Below are positions 43,620 to 52,638 of a stretch of DNA of 64,000 nucleotides, one piece after another; the stretch's first letter is position 1, and every line of letters starts with the position of its first letter. The stretch covers positions 107,495-171,494 of the forward strand of contig CAJTSE010000008.1 in the NCBI GenBank assembly GCA_910578815.1, in the 5' to 3' direction. The notes under the pieces were generated by a model that worked only from the letters and a program-made list of their open reading frames with translations, made no database searches and was not told where the DNA came from. Source of the stretch: an uncultured Acetatifactor sp. (GTDB lineage Bacteria > Bacillota > Clostridia > Lachnospirales > Lachnospiraceae). The position numbers were made by a program, and so were the translations under genes.

Positions 43620-44611
43620 GATTTTTCGGCTTCTTTCATGATTTCATCGGGCCAAAGAGAGCATTGTACCTCGCCAATATGGGCCTTTCTAAGGAAAAAC
43701 ATACAGATTCGAGACTGACCGATTCCGCCGCCGATAGTGTAGGGAAGTTCACCGTTTAACACTGCTTTGTGGAAAGGAAGTTCTGCACGTTCGGGGCAGC
43801 CTGCTTTATCCAGTTGTTCCCGCAGAGCTTTTTCGTCTACACGGATGCCCATGCTGGACAACTCCAAGGCAATATCCAAAACGGGATAATAGACAATGAT
43901 GTCCGCGTTCAGTGCCCAGTCATCGTAATCCGGCGCACGCCCGTCGTGAGGTTCGCCGTTTTCCAGCACGTCCCCGATCTGCATGATGCAGACGGCGCCC
44001 TTTGCCTTTGCAATATAATATTCCCGTTCCTTGGGCGTATAATCCGGGAACATTTCCTCCAGCTCGGAGGTAGTGATAAAGAAGATGTCATGAGGAAGGA
44101 TCTCTTCTATGTAGTCGTAATGAATGGACATGTATTTCTCGGTCTTGCGAAGAACCTTGTATACGGTGCGCACGGTATCCTGCAGGGTCTCAAGGCATCG
44201 CTCTTCCTTGGAGATGATCTTCTCCCAGTCCCATTGATCCACATAGACAGAGTGGATATTGTCCGTTTCTTCATCCCTGCGGATAGCGCTCATGTCCGTG
44301 TAAAGCCCCTCTCCCTGGGCAAAGCCGTATTTTTTCAGGGCGTAGCGCTTCCATTTGGCCAGGGACTGTACAATCTCGCCTTCCCTGCCGTCCTGACACT
44401 TGATGTCAAAGGTGACGGGCCGCTCCACGCCGTTCAGGTTATCGTTTAAGCCTGATTCCGGAGCAACAAAAAGCGGGGCGGATACGCGCAGCAGGTGAAG
44501 TCTTTCTGCCAGCAACGTCTGAAAGAAGTCCTTTACCATCTTAATGGCAATCTGTGTATCGTACAGGTTCAGCTCGGACCTGTAATTCTGGGGCAGCGTA
44601 AAATTCTTCAT
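43601..44611 (-). CDS. asnA: Aspartate-ammonia ligase (asparagine synthetase A)
   Basis: The 336-residue enzyme makes asparagine from aspartate, ammonia and ATP; the fold is class II aminoacyl-tRNA-synthetase-like. Family blocks are RVSAPLFV, GLNDNLNGVERPV, YTDMSAIRRDE, VYVDQWDWE and GGGIGQSRICMF. Length is normal. ATG 44611 is the usual N-terminus (MKNFTLP). A promoter lies just upstream. The gene follows the GGDEF gene but has its own promoter, and a shared terminator closes it. Confidence 0.95.
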   Translation of the reverse strand: MKNFTLPQNYRSELNLYDTQIAIKMVKDFFQTLLAERLHLLRVSAPLFVAPESGLNDNLNGVERPVTFDIKCQDGREGEIVQSLAKWKRYALKKYGFAQGEGLYTDMSAIRRDEETDNIHSVYVDQWDWEKIISKEERCLETLQDTVRTVYKVLRKTEKYMSIHYDYIEEILPHDIFFITTSELEEMFPDYTPKEREYYIAKAKGAVCIMQIGDVLENGEPHDGRAPDYDDWALNADIIVYYPVLDIALELSSMGIRVDEKALREQLDKAGCPERAELPFHKAVLNGELPYTIGGGIGQSRICMFFLRKAHIGEVQCSLWPDEIMKEAEKSSLQLL

Positions 44612-44648
44612 ATACTTACCATCTTTCCAAATAAAATATTCCTTATGT

Positions 44649-44678
44649 AGTATAATCACTTTACATATGGTTTTGCAA
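44649..44678 (-). promoter_or_regulatory. asnA promoter
   Basis: Minus strand TTGCAA (44678-44673), 18-bp spacer, TATACT (44654-44649). No attenuator fits in the remaining short leader. Confidence 0.65.
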
Positions 44679-44685
44679 CTGTTTT

Positions 44686-46632
44686 TTAATTATTATCCAT
44701 CCAAAAATCTTCCATACTGCCGCAAAAGCCGGGCTCTTCGAAAAAATGCTGATAAATTTCCTGGATCTCGTCTTCCGACTTAACGCCTTCATAGAAGGTG
44801 ATTCCGGACAGATACCCTTCAAAGGAAGGCTGAAAGGGGTCACCGCCTAAAAGAATCTGCCGACAGGCCGGCAAAGAAGGCGTGTCGGCCCGAAATCCGG
44901 CTTTTCTGCCGTTAATGTATGATTTTTCCATTTCCGTAAAGTGATCATAGGTGACGCACACAAATGTCCAAGTATCCTGTGGAATCTGCCGTGCAAGAGC
45001 ATCATGAAAACCATTTATATCCGTATCCTCGCTAATTCTGAAGATGGAATACCCGCCGACCACAAAAGGCGAAAAAGTACAGAAGCCTCCCTGATAACGG
45101 ACGTAAAAGATACTGGTCCAGCTGATCTGCTTTAAAGGTTTCAGCCACATGCAGATGGTATAGGAGGATTCTGCAAGAATGGATGCCGGCAGCTCCACAA
45201 CATTTTCTCGAAAGCCTCCTCCGGGGAAAAGAAGCGAGCCCCATTTGTTACTGATTCCCCTGCAAAACGCAATGTTTTGACCGATAATATGGCCTGTATG
45301 CTTTCCGTCGGCTGATGTAAGCGTATTTAAAAACGGAAATTCCACTTTTTCATTACCCTGGGTAATTTTGTCTTTTACGTACTCATAATAGGAAGACAGG
45401 GGAAGCGGAGGCGAGTAATAATATCCGCTTATGGCGTTACAGCCGCATCCGCTTAAGAATTGGGCATCTTCTTTGGTACTGATGCCTTCCGCAATTATGG
45501 ACATCTTCAGTTCCCGGCCCATGGACAGGAGTGTCTTGATAATCTGGCGGCCTCTGCTGGATTCAAGGGCGTTATGTAGATATTCAGGGTCAAATATAAT
45601 GGAATCATATCGAAGCTTATCCCAATAGACCATGCTTTTGAAGGTAGATCCGACTCCGATGATAGAAATTCCGAAGCCCATTTCCTTCAGGTCCCTTAAG
45701 GCAGTCATCATGGTATCACTTCCACGGTCGAAAGAGTTTTCGTCGATTTCCAAATCCAGTTCGGAAGGCTCTACACCGCTTTTTTCAGAAAGAGCCGCAA
45801 TTATTTGAGGAAATTCGCCGTCCAACAGCTGCAGCCTGGAAATTCTGAGTCCGATTTTACCCTTTAACCCTGTTGTAGAGTGGTATTTTTGCAGATGTTC
45901 TAAAGCATTTTGAAGCACCCATTTGAAAAGCTGACGTATAAACCCGTTTTTCTCAAAAAGGGGTAAGAAATCTTCCTGTTCCCTTGTGATGCCGCCCGGC
46001 ATATTCCAATAAAGCTTGATCTGGGACAATTTAAGCTTTGAAGTCTGGGCGCTGATCACAGGGAGATACCGAATTTCGAATTCGCCGTTTTCCAGTGCGG
46101 CATCTTGACGCTTCTGCATCTCTATTTCTGAAAAAACCTGTTCGGCAATGTCATTAAAAATAACATAGCGGCCTTTGCCATGATTCTTGGCCGAATACAT
46201 GGCTATATCACACTTTAAAAGAACATCTTCCAATATTCCGTTGACGGTTTCATGGTATAAGATGCCGATACTGGCTGAAACAGCGGCTGATATATGAGAG
46301 AAGCCCTCCTTTTTAGTGATTCGCCGGATTATTTTGTCTGCCACTGAGCAAAGGTATTCTCTTGTCTGCTCTCCCTGAAATAAAAGAACAAATTCATCAC
46401 CGCCCAGTCTGAAAATGTGAGCATCCGACGCGCATTTGTCCAGAATCAAGGCTACAGCCTTTAACAGCATATCACCCTCGTTGTGCCCGTAGACGTCATT
46501 CACATTTTTAAAATTATCAATGTCCATAAACATGAAATGGACGAAACTTCCAACTGGCATACCCTGATAAAGAGTATATAATTCCCTGCGCGTATAAAGC
46601 CCTGTCAGGTCATCGCGTGTTTCTTCCTTCAT
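44686..46632 (-). CDS. GGDEF domain, degenerate EAL domain and LamG-like C-terminus
   Basis: Residues 1-170 are a diguanylate cyclase domain with the intact active-site loop RLGGDEFVLLF and DIDNFKNVND. Residues 180-420 align with EAL phosphodiesterases, but key positions are lost: the EAL motif reads KLYWN, the metal-binding DDFG reads IGVG, and LELEITE reads LDLEIDENS. So this half is probably a binding or regulatory module. Residues about 440-640 look like a LamG/concanavalin-like lectin domain (ILAESSYTICMWLKP, DTWTFVCVTYD, YINGRKAGF, GGDPFQPSFEGYLSG). There is no signal peptide or membrane helix, so this lectin-like domain is cytoplasmic, which is unusual. Promoter directly upstream. Confidence 0.85.
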   Translation of the reverse strand: MKEETRDDLTGLYTRRELYTLYQGMPVGSFVHFMFMDIDNFKNVNDVYGHNEGDMLLKAVALILDKCASDAHIFRLGGDEFVLLFQGEQTREYLCSVADKIIRRITKKEGFSHISAAVSASIGILYHETVNGILEDVLLKCDIAMYSAKNHGKGRYVIFNDIAEQVFSEIEMQKRQDAALENGEFEIRYLPVISAQTSKLKLSQIKLYWNMPGGITREQEDFLPLFEKNGFIRQLFKWVLQNALEHLQKYHSTTGLKGKIGLRISRLQLLDGEFPQIIAALSEKSGVEPSELDLEIDENSFDRGSDTMMTALRDLKEMGFGISIIGVGSTFKSMVYWDKLRYDSIIFDPEYLHNALESSRGRQIIKTLLSMGRELKMSIIAEGISTKEDAQFLSGCGCNAISGYYYSPPLPLSSYYEYVKDKITQGNEKVEFPFLNTLTSADGKHTGHIIGQNIAFCRGISNKWGSLLFPGGGFRENVVELPASILAESSYTICMWLKPLKQISWTSIFYVRYQGGFCTFSPFVVGGYSIFRISEDTDINGFHDALARQIPQDTWTFVCVTYDHFTEMEKSYINGRKAGFRADTPSLPACRQILLGGDPFQPSFEGYLSGITFYEGVKSEDEIQEIYQHFFEEPGFCGSMEDFWMDNN

Positions 46633-46705
46633 TCAGTATCCCCGTTCCCTGATTCTTTCCATGGTAAAAAATGACCGTAATCAGTAGTTTGGTTTTATAC
46701 TTATT

Positions 46706-46733
46706 ATTATAGCTGAAAATGAAAAAAGGTCAA
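46706..46733 (-). promoter_or_regulatory. Promoter of the GGDEF-LamG gene
   Basis: Minus strand TTGACC (46733-46728), 16-bp spacer, TATAAT (46711-46706). It is back-to-back with the radical SAM promoter. Confidence 0.7.
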
Positions 46734-46745
46734 TGAGCAAAAAAG

Positions 46746-46774
46746 TTGACATAAAGTGAGGGAGAAAATATAAA
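46746..46774 (+). promoter_or_regulatory. Promoter of the radical SAM-DNA metabolism operon
   Basis: TTGACA (46746-46751), 17-bp spacer, TATAAA (46769-46774). A second candidate, TTGCCA (46788-46793), 17 bp, TATTCT (46811-46816), lies downstream and adjoins the LexA box. Confidence 0.7.
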
Positions 46775-46822
46775 ATTTGATAGGTACTTGCCAAATACGA
46801 ACATCTGTGCTATTCTGTTATA

Positions 46823-46834
46823 GAACGAATGTTC
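46823..46834. promoter_or_regulatory. LexA (SOS) box
   Basis: GAACGAATGTTC fits the Gram-positive LexA consensus GAACRNRYGTTC at every position. A partial half, CGAACATCTGTG, lies at 46798-46809. Bound LexA would block transcription from both upstream promoters. Confidence 0.75.
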
Positions 46835-46866
46835 GTGTTTGCGCGGGGATTGTGAGGAACGGGAGA

Positions 46867-48306
46867 ATGAGAACGGAGATGGATGATTTTACGGGCGAAA
46901 GCAAAAAGTTAATGAAGTCAGCCACATTTATTATATCTGGCAGGCAGGATATGTCCCTCATGGACAAGCTGGGAATTCTTGCAGACGCAGCGAAATACGA
47001 CGTGGCCTGTACATCCAGCGGCGTGGACCGTAAGGGTACGGGGGACAGCATCGGCAACTGTGTGGCTGCCGGTATCTGTCACAGCTTCAGCAGTGACGGC
47101 AGGTGTATTTCTCTGCTTAAGATACTGCTTACCAATCATTGTATTTACGATTGTAAATACTGCCAGAACCGCTGCTCTAATGATATTCCCCGCGCGGTTT
47201 TTACCCCGGAGGAAATCTGTACCCTGACCATGGAATTTTACCGGCGAAATTATATTGAGGGCCTGTTCTTAAGTTCCGGCATAATAAAAAATCCTTCTTT
47301 TACCATGGAGTTGATCTTACGGACCGTCTGGATTTTACGGAATCAATATCGCTTTAACGGGTATATTCATGTAAAGGCCATTCCAGGGGCGGACCCGCAG
47401 CTGATCCGGCAGACGGGATTTCTGGCGGACAGAATGAGTATTAATCTGGAACTGCCCACGGCGGAGGGGCTGCAAAACCTTGCGCCTAACAAGAACAGAA
47501 AAACGATACTGACTCCCATGCGTCAGATCCAGAACGGAATACAGGAAAATAAAAACGAGCTGGTGTTGTACCGCAACGCGCCGAAATTCGTGGCAGGGGG
47601 ACAATCCACACAGATGATTATCGGGGCCACTCCGGAAAATGATTATCAAATTATTAACGTGGCGGAGAGTCTGTATCAAAAATTCAGCCTAAAGAGGGTG
47701 TTTTATTCGGCCTTTGTAAATGTGACAGGTGACAAGGCTCTTCCGGCTTTGCCCGGAGGGCCGCCCCTTCTCAGAGAGCACAGGTTGTATCAGGCGGACT
47801 GGCTGCTCCGGTTTTACGGCTTCCGGGCGGAAGAGCTGCTGGACGAAAAGCGTCCCTATTTCAACGTAATGCTGGATCCGAAGGAGGACTGGGCGATACG
47901 TCATTTGGAGCAGTTTCCGGTGGAGATTAACAAGGCCCCCTTGGAGATGCTGCTGAGGGTTCCGGGTATCGGGGTTAAGAGCGCCCGGAGGATAACTGCG
48001 GCCAGGCGCTGCGCCGGCCTTACCTTTGGGGACCTGAAAAAAATAGGCGTGGTATTAAAGCGGGCAGTTTTCTTTATTACCTGCAGCGGCAGGATGATGT
48101 ATCCGGTGAAGCTGGACGAGGATTATATTGTGAGAAATCTTACGGACAAAAACGAACGGATACGGTTTGGCGCGGACGGCATGACATATCGGCAGATGTC
48201 GCTGTTCGACGACGGCAATTTTGCAGGCGGTGGATTTGCAGGGGGCAGTTCCGCCGTTATGCCCTCGACGCAGGAAGTCTTGGAGACGGCGGTGGGGATG
48301 TTGTGA
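46867..48306 (+). CDS. Radical SAM protein of the DNA modification/repair type (UDG-linked)
   Basis: The protein is about 479 residues. The radical SAM cluster motif is CIYDCKYCQNR (CxxxCxxC). The sequence DKLGILADAAKYDVACTSSG at the N-terminus and the helix-hairpin-helix LRVPGIGVKSARRI near the C-terminus match the putative DNA modification/repair radical SAM family often paired with a UDG-like partner. ATG 46867 follows GAGGAACGGG; a shorter start at 46951 is also possible and would match the shortest family members. A perfect LexA box upstream points to SOS induction. The partner gene follows at 48340. Confidence 0.88.
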   Translation: MRTEMDDFTGESKKLMKSATFIISGRQDMSLMDKLGILADAAKYDVACTSSGVDRKGTGDSIGNCVAAGICHSFSSDGRCISLLKILLTNHCIYDCKYCQNRCSNDIPRAVFTPEEICTLTMEFYRRNYIEGLFLSSGIIKNPSFTMELILRTVWILRNQYRFNGYIHVKAIPGADPQLIRQTGFLADRMSINLELPTAEGLQNLAPNKNRKTILTPMRQIQNGIQENKNELVLYRNAPKFVAGGQSTQMIIGATPENDYQIINVAESLYQKFSLKRVFYSAFVNVTGDKALPALPGGPPLLREHRLYQADWLLRFYGFRAEELLDEKRPYFNVMLDPKEDWAIRHLEQFPVEINKAPLEMLLRVPGIGVKSARRITAARRCAGLTFGDLKKIGVVLKRAVFFITCSGRMMYPVKLDEDYIVRNLTDKNERIRFGADGMTYRQMSLFDDGNFAGGGFAGGSSAVMPSTQEVLETAVGML

Positions 48307-48339
48307 AAGGCGAAAGGTTTGAGAAAATGGAGGCCGAAA

Positions 48340-49092
48340 ATGACGGTATACAGATGTGAAGATTCGCTGGAAAGTATTTTTACGGCAATTTATCTTTCTT
48401 ATGAAGAAGACAGAAATGCGGAGGATACCTATTTGGCTTTGGATGAAGAGCCAATGCTTTTTGCGGAGGACGTGCATGTACAGGCGGATTCTGCCAGAGC
48501 GGTAAAGGTTATACGGACGCTGGAGAGGCGCTTCGGAGAAGAGGACTATTTAAAGATTTGTACGGCCCTTGCCTCAACAGATGCCGAAAAAGCACAAGCG
48601 GTCTACAGGACGGTGGTAAAGGGACTGGATGAGAGGTGTGCCAGGGGCCATCTTTTTGATGATCTGACGGATCAGTATGTGATGCAGACCTTTTCGCTGG
48701 CCAGGAAGGCAGGCAGGGAGAGTGGCTACCTGAGAGAATTTCTGCGGTTTCAAGAACTGGAAAACGGGATTTTGTATGCCGAGATCGGGCCAAAGGCCAA
48801 TGTTCTTACCTTTTTGATGCCGCACTTTGCTGACAGGCTGCCTATCGAGGACTTTGTCATACATGACAGCACCAGAAATATTTTCGGCATTCATCCAAAG
48901 AGGCGCCAGTGGTATTTGCTTACGGGAGATGAGGGGGAGAAACCCAAATTGCGCTTTTCGGAAGAGGAAATGGAGTATCAGGAATTGTTCCGCCATTTCT
49001 GCCGAACAATCTCCATAAAGGCCAGGGAGAATCTTAAGCTGCAGCGGAATATGCTGCCGCTGAGATTTCGGGAATATATGATTGAGTTTTGA
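48340..49092 (+). CDS. Partner DNA metabolism protein (DUF4130/UDG-like family)
   Basis: This 250-residue protein starts MTVYRCEDSLESIFTAIYLS, the family's typical beginning, behind GGAGG with six bases spacing. It contains RVVKGL-like helices (YRTVVKGLDERCARGH), LMPHFADRLP and FVIHDSTRNIFGIHPKRRQW. Members are routinely encoded next to the radical SAM protein above, and some are fused to a uracil-DNA-glycosylase domain; here no such fusion is seen. The pair likely acts on modified or damaged DNA, but the chemistry is not established. Confidence 0.85.
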   Translation: MTVYRCEDSLESIFTAIYLSYEEDRNAEDTYLALDEEPMLFAEDVHVQADSARAVKVIRTLERRFGEEDYLKICTALASTDAEKAQAVYRTVVKGLDERCARGHLFDDLTDQYVMQTFSLARKAGRESGYLREFLRFQELENGILYAEIGPKANVLTFLMPHFADRLPIEDFVIHDSTRNIFGIHPKRRQWYLLTGDEGEKPKLRFSEEEMEYQELFRHFCRTISIKARENLKLQRNMLPLRFREYMIEF

Positions 49093-49279
49093 CTGCCAAA
49101 GATGACTTGTGTAAATTGGTCGGGAAGCATAAAAATGTATTTTCCGCGCAGATGTCCGGAAATGTAGAATAGCCAAAATAGACAAAAGCAGGCAGGCAGC
49201 GGGCTGGGCTATGGACAAATTTGATGAAAACAGGCAAAATCAGCAAAAAAAGGGTGAAAAATCTGATTACGGAAAACGC

Positions 49280-49308
49280 TTTACATCTGGAATTATTTTG
49301 CATATAAT
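49280..49308 (+). promoter_or_regulatory. Promoter of the HPr-like gene
   Basis: TTTACA (49280-49285), 17-bp spacer, TATAAT (49303-49308). The remaining 49093-49279 shows no gene. Confidence 0.75.
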
Positions 49309-49361
49309 AGGGAATCATGAAAGTAAGGTAACTGTTGTTATTATGTGAAAGGATGGTTGAC

Positions 49362-49586
49362 ATGGTCAAGACAATTCGTATGACACAGAACGATGTGCAG
49401 CATTTTGTTGACGTGACCTCCAGATGTGATTTTGACATCGACATTTCTTACAACAGATATGTAGTGGATGCCAAATCATTTTTAGGAGTTTACGGTCTGG
49501 ATTTCAGGGTGCCTCTGACAGTATCCTATGAAGGTTATAATGCCCAGCTGGAAGAGCTTCTTGAAAAGTTTGCAATAGCCTGCTGA
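49362..49586 (+). CDS. HPr-like protein lacking the phosphohistidine
   Basis: This 74-residue protein has the HPr fold pattern (VDAKSFLGVYGLDFRVPLTV), with the Ser site equivalent kept in AKSFLG, but the usual GLHARPA segment with the catalytic His is absent. It may be a regulatory, Crh-like protein rather than a PTS phosphocarrier. The start follows AAAGGATGG with suitable spacing. It has its own promoter and terminator, so it is monocistronic. Confidence 0.75.
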   Translation: MVKTIRMTQNDVQHFVDVTSRCDFDIDISYNRYVVDAKSFLGVYGLDFRVPLTVSYEGYNAQLEELLEKFAIAC

Positions 49587-49601
49587 TACATCAAACAACT
49601 G

Positions 49602-49647
49602 ACTCCCTGTGAAGGACAGAGCGCTGTCTTCATGGGGAGTTTTCTTT
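49602..49647 (+). terminator. Intrinsic terminator after the HPr-like gene
   Basis: ACTCCC..TGAAG.ACAG (49602-49619) pairs with CTGTCTTCA..GGGAGT (49624-49640), loop AGCG, then TTTTCTTT. Confidence 0.85.
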
Positions 49648-49685
49648 CGATATTATAAATTTTTGCGTAAAAGGGGGCATGGAGC

Positions 49686-52427
49686 GTGAAGTTTGGAAGT
49701 AAACTTCCAAAGTCAGACCTGGAGGTTTGCTATCAAAAGGCAAACCCGGAATTGACGTCTGCAGAAGCGGACAAGGGGTGTAGGGATGAGATCCATATTT
49801 CCGTCCGTAAGCTGGTAGAATTTGTACTGCGATATGGCGATATTGATAACAGGCATCAGGCATCTCCGGATAATGCCATGCAGGAAGGCGGCAGGATCCA
49901 CCGCATGATTCAGAGACGCATGGGAGCGGAATATCAGGCAGAGGTGCCGTTAAAGATAACCCTTGAAGAGGAAGGGTATCTGCTGGTTGTGGAAGGACGG
50001 GCAGACGGGATCATTCATCATGAGGGCCGGGTGGTAATAGATGAGATTAAGGGAGTTTACCGGGATCCGGCCAGATGGAAGGAGCCCCTTCCTCTACATC
50101 TGGCGCAGGCAAAATGCTATGCGTATTTGTACGGACTTCAGCAGGAGCTGCAGGAGATTCAGGTAAGAATGACCTATTGTCATATCCCCACGGAGGAATT
50201 GAGATATTTTTATCAGGATTATACCTTTGACGAACTGACGCAATGGTTTGGTGAACTGATAGATTCATATAAAAAATGGGCGGACTATGATTGGAGCTGG
50301 AAGAAGAAAAGACAGGCATCCATTCGGGGGCTGGAATTTCCCTTTCCATACAGGGAAGGGCAGAAGGAGCTTGCCGCCAATGTATACAAGACGATTTACC
50401 ATAAAAAGAAATTGTTTTTAGAAGCTCCTACCGGGGTGGGAAAGACGATTTCCACGATTTATCCTGCCGTGCAGTCCGTAGGGCAGGGCAAGGGTGAGAA
50501 AATTTTCTACCTGACGGCAAAGACCATTACCAGAACCGTGGCAGAGGACGCTCTTGGGCTGTTGCGAGAGAAGGGGTTACATTTTACAAGCGTCATACTT
50601 ACGGCAAAAGAAAAAATTTGTTTTATGGAGGAAACCGAGTGTAACCCAGAATACTGCCCCTATGCAAAAGGGCATTATGACAGGATTAATGAGGCTGTGT
50701 ATGACCTTCTGACTAACCGGGAAAGTTTCAGCAGGGAAACGATAGAAGAGTATGCCGTAAAGCACAGGGTATGCCCTTTTGAAATGTGTCTGGATATGAG
50801 CCTGTTTGCAGATGCGGTGATCTGTGATTATAACTATCTTTTTGATCCTCATGTATATCTGAAGCGCTTTTTTGGCGACAACACAGGAGGGGATTATATC
50901 TTTTTGATTGATGAAGCACATAATCTGTTGGAGCGGGGAAGGGAAATGTACAGTGCTGTTCTGGTCAAGGAGCAATTTTTAGAATTGCGCAGAGAACTAA
51001 AACAGACAGTAATGTCGGAAATATCTCTAAAAGACCGAAAAAAGGCCGTGGAAGGGCAGATGACATTAGAAATGACAGAGAATATGACAGAGGAATCAGA
51101 AAATGATGAGGCGGAATTGTACTTGAAATCGGATTCCCTGAATCATTTATCAAATGTGGAAACAAAAGTGAGCTCACTTGGGGTTACAAAAAGCGAGAAG
51201 CGCGGCGGGCGCAGTGTTCTTGTGCGTCAAGGTTATGCGGAAAAAATGATTTATCAGATCGAAAAATGTAACGGGGAAATGCTTGCCATGAAACGGGAGT
51301 GCGAGCAATGCAGCGTGGTGGAAGCGATTGACGATTTTGTACAGCCGCTGATGCGGCTGCAGGCAGTTATGGAGGATTATCTGGCGGAACAGGAAGATGA
51401 GCAGCCGACAGTAAGAGAGCTGTTGCTGGATTTTTACTTTGAAATCAGTCATTTCCTGCAAATATATGAAGGACTGGATGAAAATTATGTAAAGTACACC
51501 AGCCTGTGTGATGACAACAGTTTTCGCTTAAAACTGTTTTGTATGAATCCGGCCGTGAATCTTCGACGTTGTATGGAACGGGGGCGGAGCAGCATCCTGT
51601 TTTCTGCTACATTTCTGCCGATACAATATTATAAGAAACTGCTGGGGGGTGAGGCAGAGGACTATGAGGTATATGCCAGATCCGTATTCAATCCGGAAAA
51701 ACGAGCGTTATTTATTGCCGGAGATGTGACCAGCAGATATAAAAGGCGCTCTGAAGAGGAATATTTTAATATTGCCAGATATATTGAGGAAATCGTAAAG
51801 AACCGCCATGGAAATTATATGGTATTCTGTCCTTCCTATTCTTTTCTGCAAAAGGTTTATGAAAATTATACCGAAAATTTTGGCGGGGAAGACAGAGAGT
51901 GCATGATTCAAAGTGATTATATGAGTGAGGCAGACAGAGAGGCTTTCCTGGGCCGGTTTCAGGGGAAGGGCGGAATGGATTCACAGACAGAAAAGGCGCT
52001 GAGAGCAGCCGTTACCATGGATATAGAAGAGGACGAGGATAGGATACTCATAGGTTTTTGCGTTCTGGGAGGAATTTTTGGAGAGGGTATTGATTTAAAG
52101 AATGATGAATTGATCGGTGCGGTCATTGTGGGCACCGGCCTTCCCCAGGTATGTTATGAGCGGGAAATGCTGAAAGACTTTTTTGACGGTGAAGGTGAGG
52201 ACGGATTTGATTATTCTTATCGCTATCCCGGCATGAATAAGGTTCTGCAGGCGGCGGGCCGAGTGATACGAACAATGGAGGATGTGGGACTGGTAGCCCT
52301 GTTGGATGAGCGCTTCTTACAGCTTTCCTACAGACGCATGTTTCCGCGGGAATGGGAGAGATATGTGCCCGTGACTCTGGGAACGGTTGCAAAACAGGTG
52401 GAACGTTTTTGGAATGAATGGCTTTAG
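49686..52427 (+). CDS. PD-(D/E)XK nuclease fused to an iron-sulfur DinG/XPD-like helicase
   Basis: The 913-residue protein starts with a Cas4-like/RecB-like nuclease: VEGRADG and VVIDEIKG (Asp, Glu-x-Lys) at about residues 100-125, and QAKCYAYLYG. A superfamily 2 helicase follows with Walker A EAPTGVGKTIS (near 245), DEAH in LIDEAHNL, SATF motif LFSATFL and the motif VI region QAAGRVIR. Four Cys (CFMEETEC, PEYC, RVC) fit an XPD-type 4Fe-4S domain. GTG 49686 is the only reasonable start; it lies close to GGAG. It probably acts in DNA repair like DinG. It sits downstream of the SOS-controlled pair but behind a terminator. Confidence 0.88.
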   Translation: MKFGSKLPKSDLEVCYQKANPELTSAEADKGCRDEIHISVRKLVEFVLRYGDIDNRHQASPDNAMQEGGRIHRMIQRRMGAEYQAEVPLKITLEEEGYLLVVEGRADGIIHHEGRVVIDEIKGVYRDPARWKEPLPLHLAQAKCYAYLYGLQQELQEIQVRMTYCHIPTEELRYFYQDYTFDELTQWFGELIDSYKKWADYDWSWKKKRQASIRGLEFPFPYREGQKELAANVYKTIYHKKKLFLEAPTGVGKTISTIYPAVQSVGQGKGEKIFYLTAKTITRTVAEDALGLLREKGLHFTSVILTAKEKICFMEETECNPEYCPYAKGHYDRINEAVYDLLTNRESFSRETIEEYAVKHRVCPFEMCLDMSLFADAVICDYNYLFDPHVYLKRFFGDNTGGDYIFLIDEAHNLLERGREMYSAVLVKEQFLELRRELKQTVMSEISLKDRKKAVEGQMTLEMTENMTEESENDEAELYLKSDSLNHLSNVETKVSSLGVTKSEKRGGRSVLVRQGYAEKMIYQIEKCNGEMLAMKRECEQCSVVEAIDDFVQPLMRLQAVMEDYLAEQEDEQPTVRELLLDFYFEISHFLQIYEGLDENYVKYTSLCDDNSFRLKLFCMNPAVNLRRCMERGRSSILFSATFLPIQYYKKLLGGEAEDYEVYARSVFNPEKRALFIAGDVTSRYKRRSEEEYFNIARYIEEIVKNRHGNYMVFCPSYSFLQKVYENYTENFGGEDRECMIQSDYMSEADREAFLGRFQGKGGMDSQTEKALRAAVTMDIEEDEDRILIGFCVLGGIFGEGIDLKNDELIGAVIVGTGLPQVCYEREMLKDFFDGEGEDGFDYSYRYPGMNKVLQAAGRVIRTMEDVGLVALLDERFLQLSYRRMFPREWERYVPVTLGTVAKQVERFWNEWL

Positions 52428-52496
52428 GTTTGCATGAAGCGACGCCGTATTTTTGAGGAATGACATCGAAAAAAGTCGAAATGACACATGTGTATA

Positions 52497-52517
52497 TGTG
52501 GATAAGTCTGTGGATTT
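52497..52517 (+). promoter_or_regulatory. Two DnaA-box-like 9-mers
   Basis: TGTGGATAA (52497-52505) is a perfect inverted DnaA box and TGTGGATTT (52509-52517) is near-perfect, 12 bp apart, upstream of the GH13 gene. May be chance; no origin genes lie nearby. Confidence 0.25.
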
Positions 52518-52638
52518 AGCCGCTTTTTGGAAAAATAACACGAAAAATGTGACATGATAAATTTAATATCTAAATGCAGGATTTTTGCAAGATATATATT
52601 TCAGTACCAGATTAGTCAACAAAAAGGAGAGAGATTTT

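Noticed and set aside
48303..48319. Fifth copy of the palindromic element after the radical SAM stop
   Set aside because: Only about 16 bases match (TGTGAAAGGCGAAAGG) and no hairpin follows; counted only as weak support for stop-codon placement.
52497..52517. Replication origin
   Set aside because: Two DnaA-like boxes only, with no dnaA, dnaN or AT-rich unwinding region nearby.
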